A stretch of DNA of 64,000 nucleotides. Source: Poteriospumella lacustris. Its lineage: Eukaryota > Sar > Chrysophyceae > Chromulinales > Dinobryaceae. The stretch covers positions 124,001 through 188,000 of the forward strand of contig SMOI01000024.1 of assembly GCA_008000375.1 (NCBI GenBank), in the 5' to 3' direction. The notes under the pieces are model-generated. The model ran no database searches, was not told the origin of the DNA, and was given only the letters and a program-made list of their open reading frames with translations. Positions 1 through 10,017 of the stretch are shown piece by piece. Both the position numbers and the translations under genes were made by a program. The stretch's first letter is position 1. Each line of letters starts with the position of its first letter.

Positions 1-2501
1 CTCCTCCAGCGACATCATCAGCGCGAGCTGCAGCGCCGCATCGTCCGCGTCTTCCATCTGCCGTTGCTGTCCGTTGGACGGCGACATCGCGCGACTGGGC
101 ACCGTCGATGAGGCGGCCGCCCCGCGCGGCTGCGACGACGACCGCGACACGACCGGCACGGCGGGAGCCACCGACGACATCGTCGACACCGACGAGGTCG
201 ACGACAGCGTAGCGCCAGATGATGCGCGGCGCGCCTGTGGCCGCACGACGTCCTGCAGCGACTGCTCGATGGCCATGCGCAGCTGCATGTCGTTCTCGCG
301 CTCCACCTGTCGCTGGCGGCTCAACAGCTGCTCCTCGAGACTCACCGTGGCGGGTGGCACTACGGCGGCCGCTGGGGCCGCGGGTAACGCGGTGGCGATG
401 AGGCCGCTGGAGCTGGCGAGGCTGTTGGGCGCAAGCGTCGTCGGGGCGACGACGGCGGGCGAAGCGGCGATCAGCGCCAACGAGGCGGCGATGGCGGCCA
501 ACGAGTTGGTCAGCGAGTTCATCGCGATGGCGTTGTTCTGCATCACGGCGACGATCGGCTGCTGGTAGATCATGCCGTTGGCGGCGACCATCGGCACGGT
601 CGTCATGCCCATCGCCGCCATCAGCTGCAGCTGCTGCTGTTGCTGCTGCAGCTGTTGCAGTTGTTGCTGCTGCAGCTGCTGCATCTGCTGCTGCTGCAGG
701 ATCGCCTGCTGCAGCGCCAAGTTGTTCGCCTGCTGCGTCATCAACATCGAGCCGTTGCCCGGGAGCATCAACGAGCCATACATCGACTGGGAGTTCGCCG
801 CGAGGTTGCCGGTGGAGACGGACGGCAGGTTCATGTTGAGCTGGCTCTGGCCGAGGCTCTGCGTCGAGTTCGACTGCGACGACAGACGCTGCAGCCCGGG
901 CGACATCGAGCGACGGCGCGCGGCGTCGATGTCGTGTTCGTCCTGACCGCGGCGTGTGGGCTGCACGAGCACGACACCGGGGCCAATCAGCTCGGCGGAT
1001 GAGGTGGCCAACGGGCGTCGACTGGACCGCTGCCGCGTCAGTTGGTCAGCGCTGTTGACCGAGGCGTTGGACGAGACGTTGTTCGTCAAGTTCGTGCGGA
1101 TGTTGCCCGCCGAGGACGAGCCCAAGTGCGTCGGAGCGTTTTGCACCTGCACCCGGCGCGACGGCAGACGCTGCGGGCTCGGATTGCGCACCTGCGACGC
1201 AGGCGGCGTCAGCACCGCCGCCTGTGGCCGCGTCGCAGTCGAGTCATTGGTGTCCTGCGGTGACACCTCCGGCGGGAAGAAGTAGCCACCGTCGGTGGGG
1301 GCTGGAGAGGGTGGCACGTCGCCTTCGAACGGCACCGTTTGGCGGATGTTCGCGTGCAGCAGCGGCGTCGTGTTCAGCTGCTCCGCCGTGTTGCCCGAGT
1401 CCGTCGAGACGGGACGTTGATTCTGAGGCGACGCAATGCGTCGAGTGGCACTGCGCTGGTTGGCTGCGTCGGGGGACGTAGTGCTGTGACTCCCACCGGA
1501 GACGCGAAGGTCCAGCGACGAAGGGCGGGCCGCTTCGTAAGCGGCGGGCACCTGCCGCGAGTTCTGTCGAGACTCGAACAGGCGCTGGGGGTGCATCTGG
1601 TTGTCCATCTCGCTCTCCTTGTCCGAAGAAATGGCAAAGATCGCAGCGGGTTCAGTTCCTTCGCGCACTTGCACCGCTCGGGCGGGCGCCTGGTCGTGCG
1701 AGGCGGTGGACATCCCAAGCAGCGCGTCAATGGCGTGCTGCGAGATGTTGTGGCTGGACTTGCGCGCCGGAGAGTTGTTCGCTTTGTTCAGCTGCTGGCC
1801 ACTCTGGCTGCGCTGTTGATGATAACCAGTGTCCGCGCCGCCCTTCAAGGTGGCGGCGGCGTGGTCGTCCTCGTCGCTTGAGTCTTCGTCGTCCACGTCG
1901 ACGTACTGAATGCCCAACGAGTTGCTGCGATTGCTGGGGCCTAGGCGCAAGGGATCGGGCTTCTCTTGCGACGGAGGAGACTGCGCTTGCTGACCAGGGT
2001 TGATGCCTGTCACCTCTTGATAGGCGGGCGGGGACTTCTGGTGGAGGTGGTGCTCGTCGTCGTCTTCTTCCTCGTACCGCACCATCCCCATGTCTTCGGG
2101 GGACAGCGCCTGGTGGAAGCTCATTCGAGGCACATCGGTGCGAAGATCCAAACTATCCACTGAGCTTGATCTGTAACTTGTAATTCGATGGTTTGGCTGT
2201 GGACAGGAACGAATTACGTCAACGATCGCAGACACATGACGAAGAAGACACATACCGATTCTGAAGGGGAGTTCACCAGAGGTACCGGTGGGCTATTTGG
2301 CCGCGAGTCGTCCCCTGATCGATTTGACGATCGACTGAAAAACGACGACACTGACTTGGGGGAGATCTTCCGCCAAAATGACTTGGGTTTACGTTGCTTC
2401 AGATCGTGGTTGGAAGCCGAATGGGAATTTTGTTTGGAAGGCGGAGACTGTGGAGCCTCTTCAGCCTTTCTCACACTGAACATTCGCTGCAGAGACTTCA
2501 T
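1..2501 (-). CDS. UIM-containing low-complexity protein, 3' partial
   Basis: Two exons are visible: 2501-2256 and 2196-1, split by a 59-nt GT-AG intron (2197-2255) in phase 0. The frame stays open to the left edge, so the C-terminus lies outside. About 814 residues are seen. The start is the ATG at 2501. The N-terminus is basic and Ser-rich, and the middle is disordered and Ser/Pro/Gln-rich, with an acidic EEEDDDE patch. A glutamine-rich stretch is encoded around 620-720. Two ubiquitin-interacting motifs follow: one near residue 714 (MQLRMAIEQSLQDV) and one in the last 15 visible residues (DAALQLALMMSLEE), both with the Ala-x-x-x-Ser core. UIMs bind ubiquitin in known families, so a role in ubiquitin-dependent sorting or proteolysis is inferred. 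No catalytic domain is visible. It is divergent to the SWEET gene. Confidence 0.7.
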
Positions 2502-3153
2502 GACGTATCGAAGACTCGCGGCAATCGGTTCCTGCAAAGATATTCAACGACCACGAAGCCAATGTGAGCAAATAACAAATGTTGTCAAGGCCGTAAAAAC
2601 TTCCTGTGCGAGCCCTAGAGAGCTGATACTGATCTGCACCTCTGGAAAATGTTTGCTCTTCGTTTTCCTCGGGAAATTTACGATGCCGCCGCAACTTTTC
2701 GGCCAGATATTTTCTCGTGCGACGCAAGAGAATCAAACGTCGCCTCCAAAAAATCGCAGGGAGGCCGCTTCAATGGTGTGCCAGGGCCTCCAACCGACAT
2801 CGACCGTCCCCGTCACAGTTCCGTTGAGAGGAACTGGACCCACAAACATCCCAAAGCCCCAAAGAGGCCCAAAGAGCCCCAAAGAGATCTGGAATCGACA
2901 TGGCGACGACGACGCCGAAGCGGTGGCGGGGCGAACCATTTCTTCAGCTCCGATGGTTGTGCTGAATGAATGCGTATGTTCAACATGAAAGTGCACCATA
3001 GGAACTGAGCGTAGTGTGCTTGCACCCAGAACTAAAGTATCTACGGCTTACACTTTGTGTAGACGAGTAGTTGTTCGAGCCAGAAGTGGATCAGACAAAG
3101 CACAACAACATCAGCCCCTCTTAAGCCTTGTTGACATATAAGTGTAACTCATC
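2502..3153. other. Intergenic, divergent promoter region
   Basis: This lies between the UIM gene (minus) and the SWEET gene (plus). It holds a short degenerate repeat of CCAAAGAG-type units at about 2850-2890. I see no supported gene. The open frames here lack homology or splice support. Confidence 0.4.
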
Positions 3154-4050
3154 ATGGCTGGTGGAGTGTTTGCAACGATCATTTGCCCATTGTTTGGGAT
3201 GATTCTGGCCAATGTTATGTGGTTCTCTCCCTTTCCAGCCATGCAAAAGATTCGAGTTTCAAGAGACTTGGGCACAATGAATCCCATTCCGTTCACGGCC
3301 ATCATCGCCAACTGCATCGGCTGGATTTCCTACGGCTATTTCAAGAAAGATCACTTCATTTTCTGGTCGAACATCACTGGGCTGATGGTCGGTATATACT
3401 ACTCGTTGATATCGTTGACCATTTTGGCCCCGAAGGGTCCTGGAGAATCGTTCTCGGATTTGTATCTGACGACTGAGCGACTGTTTCTGGCAGCCTTCTT
3501 TTTCTGGGGCATAATTGGATTGGTTTGTGCAACTGCATTCAATCATTTTTCAGATGTGGCCGCCCAATGCGCCACATTAACAGGAACGATCAGCTGCTGC
3601 TTTTCCATCGCCTACTATGCCGCTCCGTTGTCGTCGATGGCCAAAGTAATAGCCGAGAAGGACGCGTCCACGCTGTTCTTCCCAACCATTCTGATCAACG
3701 TAATCAACGGCGCCTGTTGGTTTTTGTATGGTGCCATTGGAACGGGTGACCTCCTGTTGTGGCTGCCCAACGGTTTGGGCGTTCTCCTGTGTGCTTCGCA
3801 GATTGCTCTGATTGTTCTCTACAAGAAACAGAGTCTTTGGGACACACTACTGGGGAAAACACCGTCAGTTAATGGATCAGGGTCAACCAAGCTCGCCAAA
3901 TCCTCGTCGTTGTCGCGCAAGGGTTCGTACGAGGCGTACGAAGACATCGACGAGGAGGAGTTGATCGATGCCGCGCAAGACACCGACAGCGAACGAATGT
4001 TTAGTCTCACCACCAATCCCATGAAGGCCCCCAGTAGAAGCAAAATGTAG
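3154..4050 (+). CDS. SWEET: SWEET (MtN3/saliva) sugar transporter
   Basis: Single-exon gene of 298 residues starting at the ATG at 3154 and ending in TAG. It has two MtN3/saliva triple-helix bundles joined by a linker helix, seven membrane spans in all. The first bundle carries the SPFPAM proline motif, the MNPIPF segment and the conserved NCIGWISYG asparagine/tryptophan. The second carries YYAAPLSSM, INGACWFLYG and the LPNGLG motif. The cytosolic tail (about residues 230-298) is Ser-rich and acidic. SWEETs are uniporters that move mono- or disaccharides down their gradient through plasma or organelle membranes. The length and duplicated architecture match eukaryotic SWEETs. The transported sugar and the membrane cannot be told from sequence. 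Confidence 0.93.
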   Translation: MAGGVFATIICPLFGMILANVMWFSPFPAMQKIRVSRDLGTMNPIPFTAIIANCIGWISYGYFKKDHFIFWSNITGLMVGIYYSLISLTILAPKGPGESFSDLYLTTERLFLAAFFFWGIIGLVCATAFNHFSDVAAQCATLTGTISCCFSIAYYAAPLSSMAKVIAEKDASTLFFPTILINVINGACWFLYGAIGTGDLLLWLPNGLGVLLCASQIALIVLYKKQSLWDTLLGKTPSVNGSGSTKLAKSSSLSRKGSYEAYEDIDEEELIDAAQDTDSERMFSLTTNPMKAPSRSKM

Positions 4051-4377
4051 TTGTCTTGTTATCTAATCGCTTCCAATGCCCCGGTGCTTCGTCCGTGTCA
4101 GAGGATTCTGAAACGCCTTTACTGCTGCACGTATTTGTCTGAAGGAGTCCAATAACTATTGCTGCTATGTCAAGTTTACTGTACATAGTACTTCACTGTT
4201 TCAAGTTGCGCGGAGATCCGCAGCGATCGATCGGGATCCACCCAAGATCCTCGACGGCATCTTCGACCCACCAGAGAAGAATTGGCCATCTGGCCTTTGA
4301 CTTCACCGCGGATTTAGCATATGTGCACCTTTTCGCTTGTTGTGTGACGATAGTATTGCCAAACTTCGCCCCGTGCC
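4051..4377. other. Intergenic spacer
   Basis: This is the 3' flank of the SWEET gene plus the promoter of the QPS-repeat gene. No gene or RNA is recognised. Confidence 0.4.
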
Positions 4378-7300
4378 ATGGTCAGCCTCGGCTTTCGATG
4401 GGCGATGAGCCTGCTTCTCCTGCACGCGATACTAGTCTTGATATCATGCCAGCCCAGCAACCAGCCGACACCGCAACCAACTAGGCAACCCAGCGGCCAA
4501 CCGACGCGGCAACCAACAAGACAACCCAGCAACCAGCCGACACAGCAACCAACTAGGCAACCCAGCGGCCAACCGACTCGGCAACCGACCAGGCAACCCA
4601 GTGGAACGCCGTCCCGGCAACCTACTGGGCAGCCCACTAGTCAGCCATCGCAGCAGCCATCCTCGCAACCAACCGCTCAGCCCTCGTCTCAGCCATCGAC
4701 GCAGCCATCTCGTCAGCCGAGTCGGCAGCCAACCCGACAACCAACCCGACAACCTGTAAGCCAGCCCTCTGGCCAGCCGTCGTCGCAGCCCTCGCGCCAA
4801 CCCACTGGGCAGCCTTCCCGCCAACCTTCCCGCCAACCATCGTCGCAGCCATCCATGAACCCCACGCAGCCGTCGTCGCAGCCTACGAGACAGCCGTCGT
4901 CGCAACCATCGCGTCAGCCGACACGAAGGCCCTCGTCGCAGCCTTCGAGACGACCATCCGCCCAGCCCAGCAGCCAACCAACGTCATCTCCCACCAATCC
5001 AAGCCCGCAGCCCACCTCACAGCCGTCTGGTTCGCCCTCAGGGCAGCCATCGGGACAGCCGTCCGCGAGCCCGTCATTGCAGCCCTCAGCGCAGCCTTCC
5101 ACAGAGCCATCATGGCAGCCGTCCTCGCAACCATCCATCTCGCCTTCGTGGCAGCCGTCGTCGCAGCCGTCCGGTTCGCCCTCAGGGCAGCCGTCCACGA
5201 GCCCGTCATTGGAGCCCTCTGCGCAGCCGTCGAGTCGGCCGTCCTTTATGCCAACCAAGCAACCGACGGCGTGTCCGTCTTCGCAGCCTTCAGCACAGCC
5301 CTCAGGGCAGCCGTCGTCGCAGCCGTTCAGTTCGCCCTCAGGGCAGCCGTCCGGTTCGCCATCAGGGCAGCCGTCGGGACAGCCGTCCACGAACCCGTCA
5401 TTGGAGCCCTCTGCGCAGCCGTCGAGTCAGCCATCCTTTATGCCAACCAAGCAACCGACGGCGTGTCCGTCTTCGCAGCCTTCAGCACAGCCCTCAGGGC
5501 AGCCGTCGTCGCAGCCGTTCAGTTCGCCCTCAGGGCAGCCGTCCGGTTCGCCATCAGGGCAGCCGTCGGGACAGCCGTTCGCGAGCCCGTCATTGCAGCC
5601 CTCTGCGCAGCCTTCCACAGAGCCATCATGGCAGCCGTCGTCGCAGCCGTCCAGCTCGCCCTCGTGGCAGCCGTCGTCGCAGCCCACGACCCAGCCCTCA
5701 GGACTACCCTCGTCTCAACCCACGACACAGCCCGCGTTCTCTCCCTCGGCATGCCCCACGGGGCAGCCTTCCATGCGCCCCAGCAGCCAGCCCACTAGCT
5801 CTCCGAGTCGCCAGCCCACGACACAGCCGACCAGTCGGCCGACAAAGCAGCCCACCCGCCAGCCGTCGAACGCACCAAGCGGAGAGCCCACGTCGCATCC
5901 GTCGGCGCAACCGACAGTGAGCCCCACGGCACAGCCCAGTCGCCAGCCTTCGAGTTATCCAACGACGGCACAGCCGACCAAGCAGCCGTCTACGCAGCCC
6001 ACTGGGCAGCCGTCGAGCGCACCAAGCGGAGAGCCCACGTCGCATCCGTCGGCGCAACCGACAGTGAGCCCCACGACACAGCCCAGTCGCCAGCCTTCGA
6101 GTTATCCAACGACGGCACAGCCGACCAAGCAGCCGTCTACACAGCCCACCCGCCAGCCGTCCACACAGCCCACGTCGCAGCCGTCGAGCGCACCAAGCGG
6201 AGAGCCCACATCGCAGCCGTCGAGATGCCCTTCATCGCAGCCATCAGCGCGGCCCTCTTTGTGGCCCTCCACGCAGCCGACGGTTTCGCCCAGTCCCGAG
6301 CCAACGACGCAGCCCTCGTCGCAGCCCTCGTCACAGCCGTCTGCGCAGCCCACTGCGTCGCCCTCCTCGGCGCCGAGCGCATCGCCGTCGGCGCGGCCCA
6401 GTCGCCAGCCGACCACGCAGCCGACCCGTCAGCCGTCGACGCAGCCCAGTCGCCAGCCGACGACCTCGCCGACCGACCGGCCGTCAGCTGCGCCCTCGGC
6501 ACTGCCCACTGACCGCCCCACGGGGAGGCCGTCTGGCGCCCCATCGCCGTCGCCGTCGGCGCAGCCATCGGCGCAACCGTCCACGTCGCCGACGAGAGCC
6601 CCCACGGCGCTGCCCACGGGTTGCCCCAGCTCGCAGCCCTCAGCGCAACCCTCGTCGCAGCCAACGTCTGCACCTTCACAGCCGCCCTCGTCGCAGCCCT
6701 CGCGACAGCCCAGCGCCGCCCCGACCCGCCAGCCCGTGGCGGCGCCCTCGGGTCAGCCAACCGTCGCGCCCTCCGCTCAGCCGTCGTCGTGTCCGAGTGC
6801 TCAGCCGTCGTCGCAGCCCACCGCCCGACCCACGGCTCAGCCATCGGACCGCCCGTCCAGCCGACCGTCGGGCCACCCAACCGCACAGCCGTCCGCACTG
6901 CCCTCGCAACAGCCGGCCGGAGCGCCGTCAGCGCAGCCCTCGACGCAGCCGACGAAGGCGCCCTCCACGACCGCGCCGACCTCACAACCGTCCGCGGCAC
7001 CGTCCGCGGTGCCCACGAGACGTCCGACGGCCCAACCGTCAGCCACACCGACCTCGCAGCCATCGCGACAGCCCTCGACGCAGCCGTCTTCGTCGCCCAG
7101 TGCACAGCCCTCGACGCGGCCCTCGACGCGGCCCACTCACCGCCCCACCTCTCAACCCACCGCCCAGCCCACCGCCCAGCCATCGCGACAGCCATCGCGA
7201 CAGCCCTCGACGCAGCCTTCTACGGGGCCTACTGCACAGCCCAGTCGCCAGCCCTCCTCGCAGCCGTCTCTGAGGCCCTCCTCGCAGCCCAGTCGCCAGC

Positions 7301-8874
7301 CCAGCACCCAGCCGACGCGCCAGCCGACCCAGCAGCCTTCGTCGCGACCCCTGAGTCGGCCGACGCAGCGTCCCAGCGTCTCGCCCAGTACGCAGCCGTC
7401 GCGCCAGCCCTCCGATCGGCCCTCCGCGGCCCCCAGCGGTTCACCTTCGCGCCAACCCACCGCGCAGCCGACCGCGCGGCCCAGCGGCGCACCCAGCGCG
7501 CAGCCGTCAGCAGCAGCCGCCGCCGCAGCCAGCTCAAGCGGCGCGACGCACCTGCCGCTGACCGTCGTGGTGGGCGTCGCAGTGGGCGCGGTCGTGCTGA
7601 GCTGCTGCCTCGCGTCGGTCGCCTTCGTGTGGTACTGGTACCCGATCGTGGCGCAGCGCGCGAAGATGAAGCGCACGGGGCGCCGCCCGGCTCTGCACGA
7701 CAACCCTCTGCGGAGTCGACGCGGTGGCGCGGGCGGTGGCAACGGCGGCGGCGAGGCGGCGGCGGAGGAGTCGGGCACGGCAATGGTGGCGCTGGCCTCG
7801 ACGCTGCTGGGGCCGCTGGTGGGGCTGCCCAGTGAGGACGCGCCCATCCCGCCGCCCAGTGCGCAGTACGAGGCCTTCAGCGTCGTCGCATCGCTCGAGC
7901 CGTCGACGCAGCGTCCGCAGCGCGAATCAGCCGCCACCGCTGCACCTCCTCCGCCACCGCCGCCGCCACCGCCGCCACCGCCGCTGATGATGCGCGCGGA
8001 GGGTCGCCGCTGGCGCGCGGGCGACGACGCAGACGACGCCGCGAGCGTCGGGTCGTCGGCGTCGTCGGTGGCGCGCCGCAACCTCTTCGGCTTCCTCGGC
8101 GACCTGCTCGGCGGCGCCGCGACGGAGGCGGCGATGGCTTCGCCGGCGGCGGCGCCGAACGCGGCGGAGGGGCGAGAGCTGTCGTACGGCGACCTGTACC
8201 CCGACGAGGAGCAGGGCGGCGCGCCCGCCTCTGGTCGCCGCCGTCCGCCGCGGCCGCGCGACGACGTCAGCTCGCTGTTCGGCCTCGGCGGCGGCGACGA
8301 CTTCGACTTCCGCCGCGTCATGCGCGTCTGGCGCCAGCGCACGGCGCACAACCCACAGGCGGTGCCCACGCCGGCTGCAGCGTCGCCGCCGAAGCCGCCG
8401 CGCAGCCCCGCGACGGCCAGCAGTCCGTTCCGTGCCGCGCAGCCGCGACGCCGCAGCGTCTTCGACTCGCTCTTTGGCGCGTCGCCGTCAGCGGCACCGG
8501 CACCGGCACCGTCGCCGTCGCCGTCGCGCCCCAGCGGCGAGAGCGTCGAGATGAGCAACATGCGCCGCGTGCCACCGCCACCACCGTCGCCTGCGCCGCT
8601 GTCCCCGCCGCGCCGTGCGCCGCCTCCACCGCCGCCTCGCACGCCGCTGTCATCGGCCCCACCGCCGTCTCCTTCGCCCCCGTCGCCCTCCACCGCGACC
8701 CGGTCGCCCGCGGCCGCTGGTCGCAGTCCGACGCGCACGGGCTCGGCGCTGCTGCTCGGCAGCAACCCGCTGGCACGCGCCAGCAGCATCGTCGTGTCCA
8801 CCCAGCAGCAGGCGACGCTGCAGCGGTCAGCGAGCGTCGCGCGGTCGCCGTTGTCGCCGCCGCCTCGTCGCTGA
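4378..8874 (+). CDS. QPS/QPT-repeat type I membrane surface protein
   Basis: Single-exon 1498-residue protein starting at the ATG at 4378. Residues 1 to about 24 form a signal peptide (hydrophobic run SLLLLHAILVLIS). About 1000 residues of four-residue QPSx/QPTx repeats follow. A poly-Ala stretch then leads into one membrane span near residues 1060-1090 (LPLTVVVGVAVGAVVL) with a basic stop-transfer flank. The cytosolic tail of about 400 residues is Pro-, Ser- and Arg-rich and includes a run of about 10 prolines. The predicted topology is type I, with an extended, probably O-glycosylated stalk outside the cell. Similar Pro/Ser/Thr/Gln repeats occur in wall or surface proteins of stramenopiles and other protists, so an adhesive or stalk role is inferred. 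No folded ectodomain is present. The proline tracts could bind SH3, WW or profilin-type partners. Confidence 0.85.
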   Translation: MVSLGFRWAMSLLLLHAILVLISCQPSNQPTPQPTRQPSGQPTRQPTRQPSNQPTQQPTRQPSGQPTRQPTRQPSGTPSRQPTGQPTSQPSQQPSSQPTAQPSSQPSTQPSRQPSRQPTRQPTRQPVSQPSGQPSSQPSRQPTGQPSRQPSRQPSSQPSMNPTQPSSQPTRQPSSQPSRQPTRRPSSQPSRRPSAQPSSQPTSSPTNPSPQPTSQPSGSPSGQPSGQPSASPSLQPSAQPSTEPSWQPSSQPSISPSWQPSSQPSGSPSGQPSTSPSLEPSAQPSSRPSFMPTKQPTACPSSQPSAQPSGQPSSQPFSSPSGQPSGSPSGQPSGQPSTNPSLEPSAQPSSQPSFMPTKQPTACPSSQPSAQPSGQPSSQPFSSPSGQPSGSPSGQPSGQPFASPSLQPSAQPSTEPSWQPSSQPSSSPSWQPSSQPTTQPSGLPSSQPTTQPAFSPSACPTGQPSMRPSSQPTSSPSRQPTTQPTSRPTKQPTRQPSNAPSGEPTSHPSAQPTVSPTAQPSRQPSSYPTTAQPTKQPSTQPTGQPSSAPSGEPTSHPSAQPTVSPTTQPSRQPSSYPTTAQPTKQPSTQPTRQPSTQPTSQPSSAPSGEPTSQPSRCPSSQPSARPSLWPSTQPTVSPSPEPTTQPSSQPSSQPSAQPTASPSSAPSASPSARPSRQPTTQPTRQPSTQPSRQPTTSPTDRPSAAPSALPTDRPTGRPSGAPSPSPSAQPSAQPSTSPTRAPTALPTGCPSSQPSAQPSSQPTSAPSQPPSSQPSRQPSAAPTRQPVAAPSGQPTVAPSAQPSSCPSAQPSSQPTARPTAQPSDRPSSRPSGHPTAQPSALPSQQPAGAPSAQPSTQPTKAPSTTAPTSQPSAAPSAVPTRRPTAQPSATPTSQPSRQPSTQPSSSPSAQPSTRPSTRPTHRPTSQPTAQPTAQPSRQPSRQPSTQPSTGPTAQPSRQPSSQPSLRPSSQPSRQPSTQPTRQPTQQPSSRPLSRPTQRPSVSPSTQPSRQPSDRPSAAPSGSPSRQPTAQPTARPSGAPSAQPSAAAAAAASSSGATHLPLTVVVGVAVGAVVLSCCLASVAFVWYWYPIVAQRAKMKRTGRRPALHDNPLRSRRGGAGGGNGGGEAAAEESGTAMVALASTLLGPLVGLPSEDAPIPPPSAQYEAFSVVASLEPSTQRPQRESAATAAPPPPPPPPPPPPPLMMRAEGRRWRAGDDADDAASVGSSASSVARRNLFGFLGDLLGGAATEAAMASPAAAPNAAEGRELSYGDLYPDEEQGGAPASGRRRPPRPRDDVSSLFGLGGGDDFDFRRVMRVWRQRTAHNPQAVPTPAAASPPKPPRSPATASSPFRAAQPRRRSVFDSLFGASPSAAPAPAPSPSPSRPSGESVEMSNMRRVPPPPPSPAPLSPPRRAPPPPPPRTPLSSAPPPSPSPPSPSTATRSPAAAGRSPTRTGSALLLGSNPLARASSIVVSTQQQATLQRSASVARSPLSPPPRR
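4447..7510 (+). repeat. Coding QPSx/QPTx minisatellite with higher-order duplications
   Basis: A 12-nt coding repeat (consensus CAGCCGTCGxxx) fills the ectodomain of the QPS protein. Longer units sit on top of it. One is a 192-nt unit (64 residues) whose landmark GGAGCCCTCT occurs at 5211 and 5403. Another is a block with GGAGAGCCC at 5881, 6028 and 6199. Both keep the frame. Confidence 0.85.
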
Positions 8875-9721
8875 GCGACCGTTTCGCCTTCGTTTGTTTC
8901 TCTGTTTCTTACGCCTCTTGTCTCTCCCCCGTTGATTTGCTTCGAATTGATTTTTGATTTGATTTGTGGTGCTTTATCGTCCCTCAGTTCGCCTGCCTCT
9001 CTGCGTGTCTCTGTGCGTGTCTCTGAGTGTCTCTGCGTGTCTCTGTGCGTGTCTCTGTGTCAGCGTGTCAGCATGTCGGTGGGTCAGTGTGGCTCCGTCG
9101 TCGTTGTCGCGTGTGCGGTGGTCGCAGTGGACCCCCTTCCCCGTCGTTTCGTCTGTTGCGTGTCGCTGCTGTCGTATTCTCCTTCGAGCGACAGTCACAG
9201 TGCTGTCCGTCGCCGAGCGTGTCCCGTCAGGAGGGGAGGGTCTCTTGCGCATGCTGTCGGCCCTGCGCACGTCGAACCGTTAGTTTAGATGAGCAATACA
9301 GCCAGTTAGTGTCGAGGAGTAACCGCTATACAGCCATTGATTTTCGTTCAAGTCTTCTTTTGTGACAGGAACATGGGCGGTGGTGGCACCGAGAACAACG
9401 CCGACGGGGACCACCGCCAGCACCACACCACGATTTTCTCCGTCGCTGGCCGCGGGGACGAGTCTCTCTCACGTGGCCTGGCCCTGCACAGGTAGAACAG
9501 GCTACTCACCGAGTGACTTTCGATGAGATGACGTGACGATACGAGTGTGACGACTGCACTGCGTACCCGGCTGCCGCAACGGCTTGTGTACAGCAGTAGG
9601 TGCTGCAGCCGCTGCGATACTCTGTTGTACGCTATACACCCGATACGCCGTAGGATACCAGATACGAACCAGATACTGTACATAGTTACATACTGAACAT
9701 GTATAGGGTATAGTGCCGCAA

Positions 9722-9722
<1 letters not shown>
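8875..9722. other. Pyrimidine-rich 3' flank and spacer
   Basis: 8880-9080 is T/C-rich on the plus strand, with many GTGTCTCTG-type units. The rest up to the trinucleotide repeat shows no gene. The minus-strand open frame here depends on the CGT repeat and has no other support. Confidence 0.5.

Positions 9723-9810
<88 letters not shown>
9723..9810. repeat. (CGT)n microsatellite, about 29 units
   Basis: An uninterrupted trinucleotide run of about 88 nt ends about 205 bp before the start codon of the PX gene. Every frame through it is an artificial homopolymer (Ser, Asp, Thr or Arg), so I treat it as non-coding 5' flank. Confidence 0.9.
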
Positions 9811-9811
<1 letters not shown>

Positions 9812-10017
9812 TCGAGAAAGTCTGGGTTTGTTCGTCGCTGTCTGTGTATCTGGGCGATAAGATTTTTTCGAAGCGACGCGACGCGACGTCGAAGGACCCG
9901 CTCGAATCGTTTGACCATTGACTCGCGGGTATCAACGGAAGCGCGGCAAGTCACAATCCCGATCGGAGACGCCCAGGGCTATATCTGTCAACTCGCGTGG
10001 TACAGCCAGTCCGGACT

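Noticed and set aside
5112-8801. Several long frames antisense or shifted to the QPS gene (up to 549 codons)
   Set aside because: They are products of the 12-nt repeat and high GC. Only the annotated frame has a signal peptide, a membrane span and a start.
9348-9954. Minus frames with poly-Thr or poly-Asp
   Set aside because: The homopolymers come from the (CGT)n tract. The rest of the frames shows no protein-like pattern.
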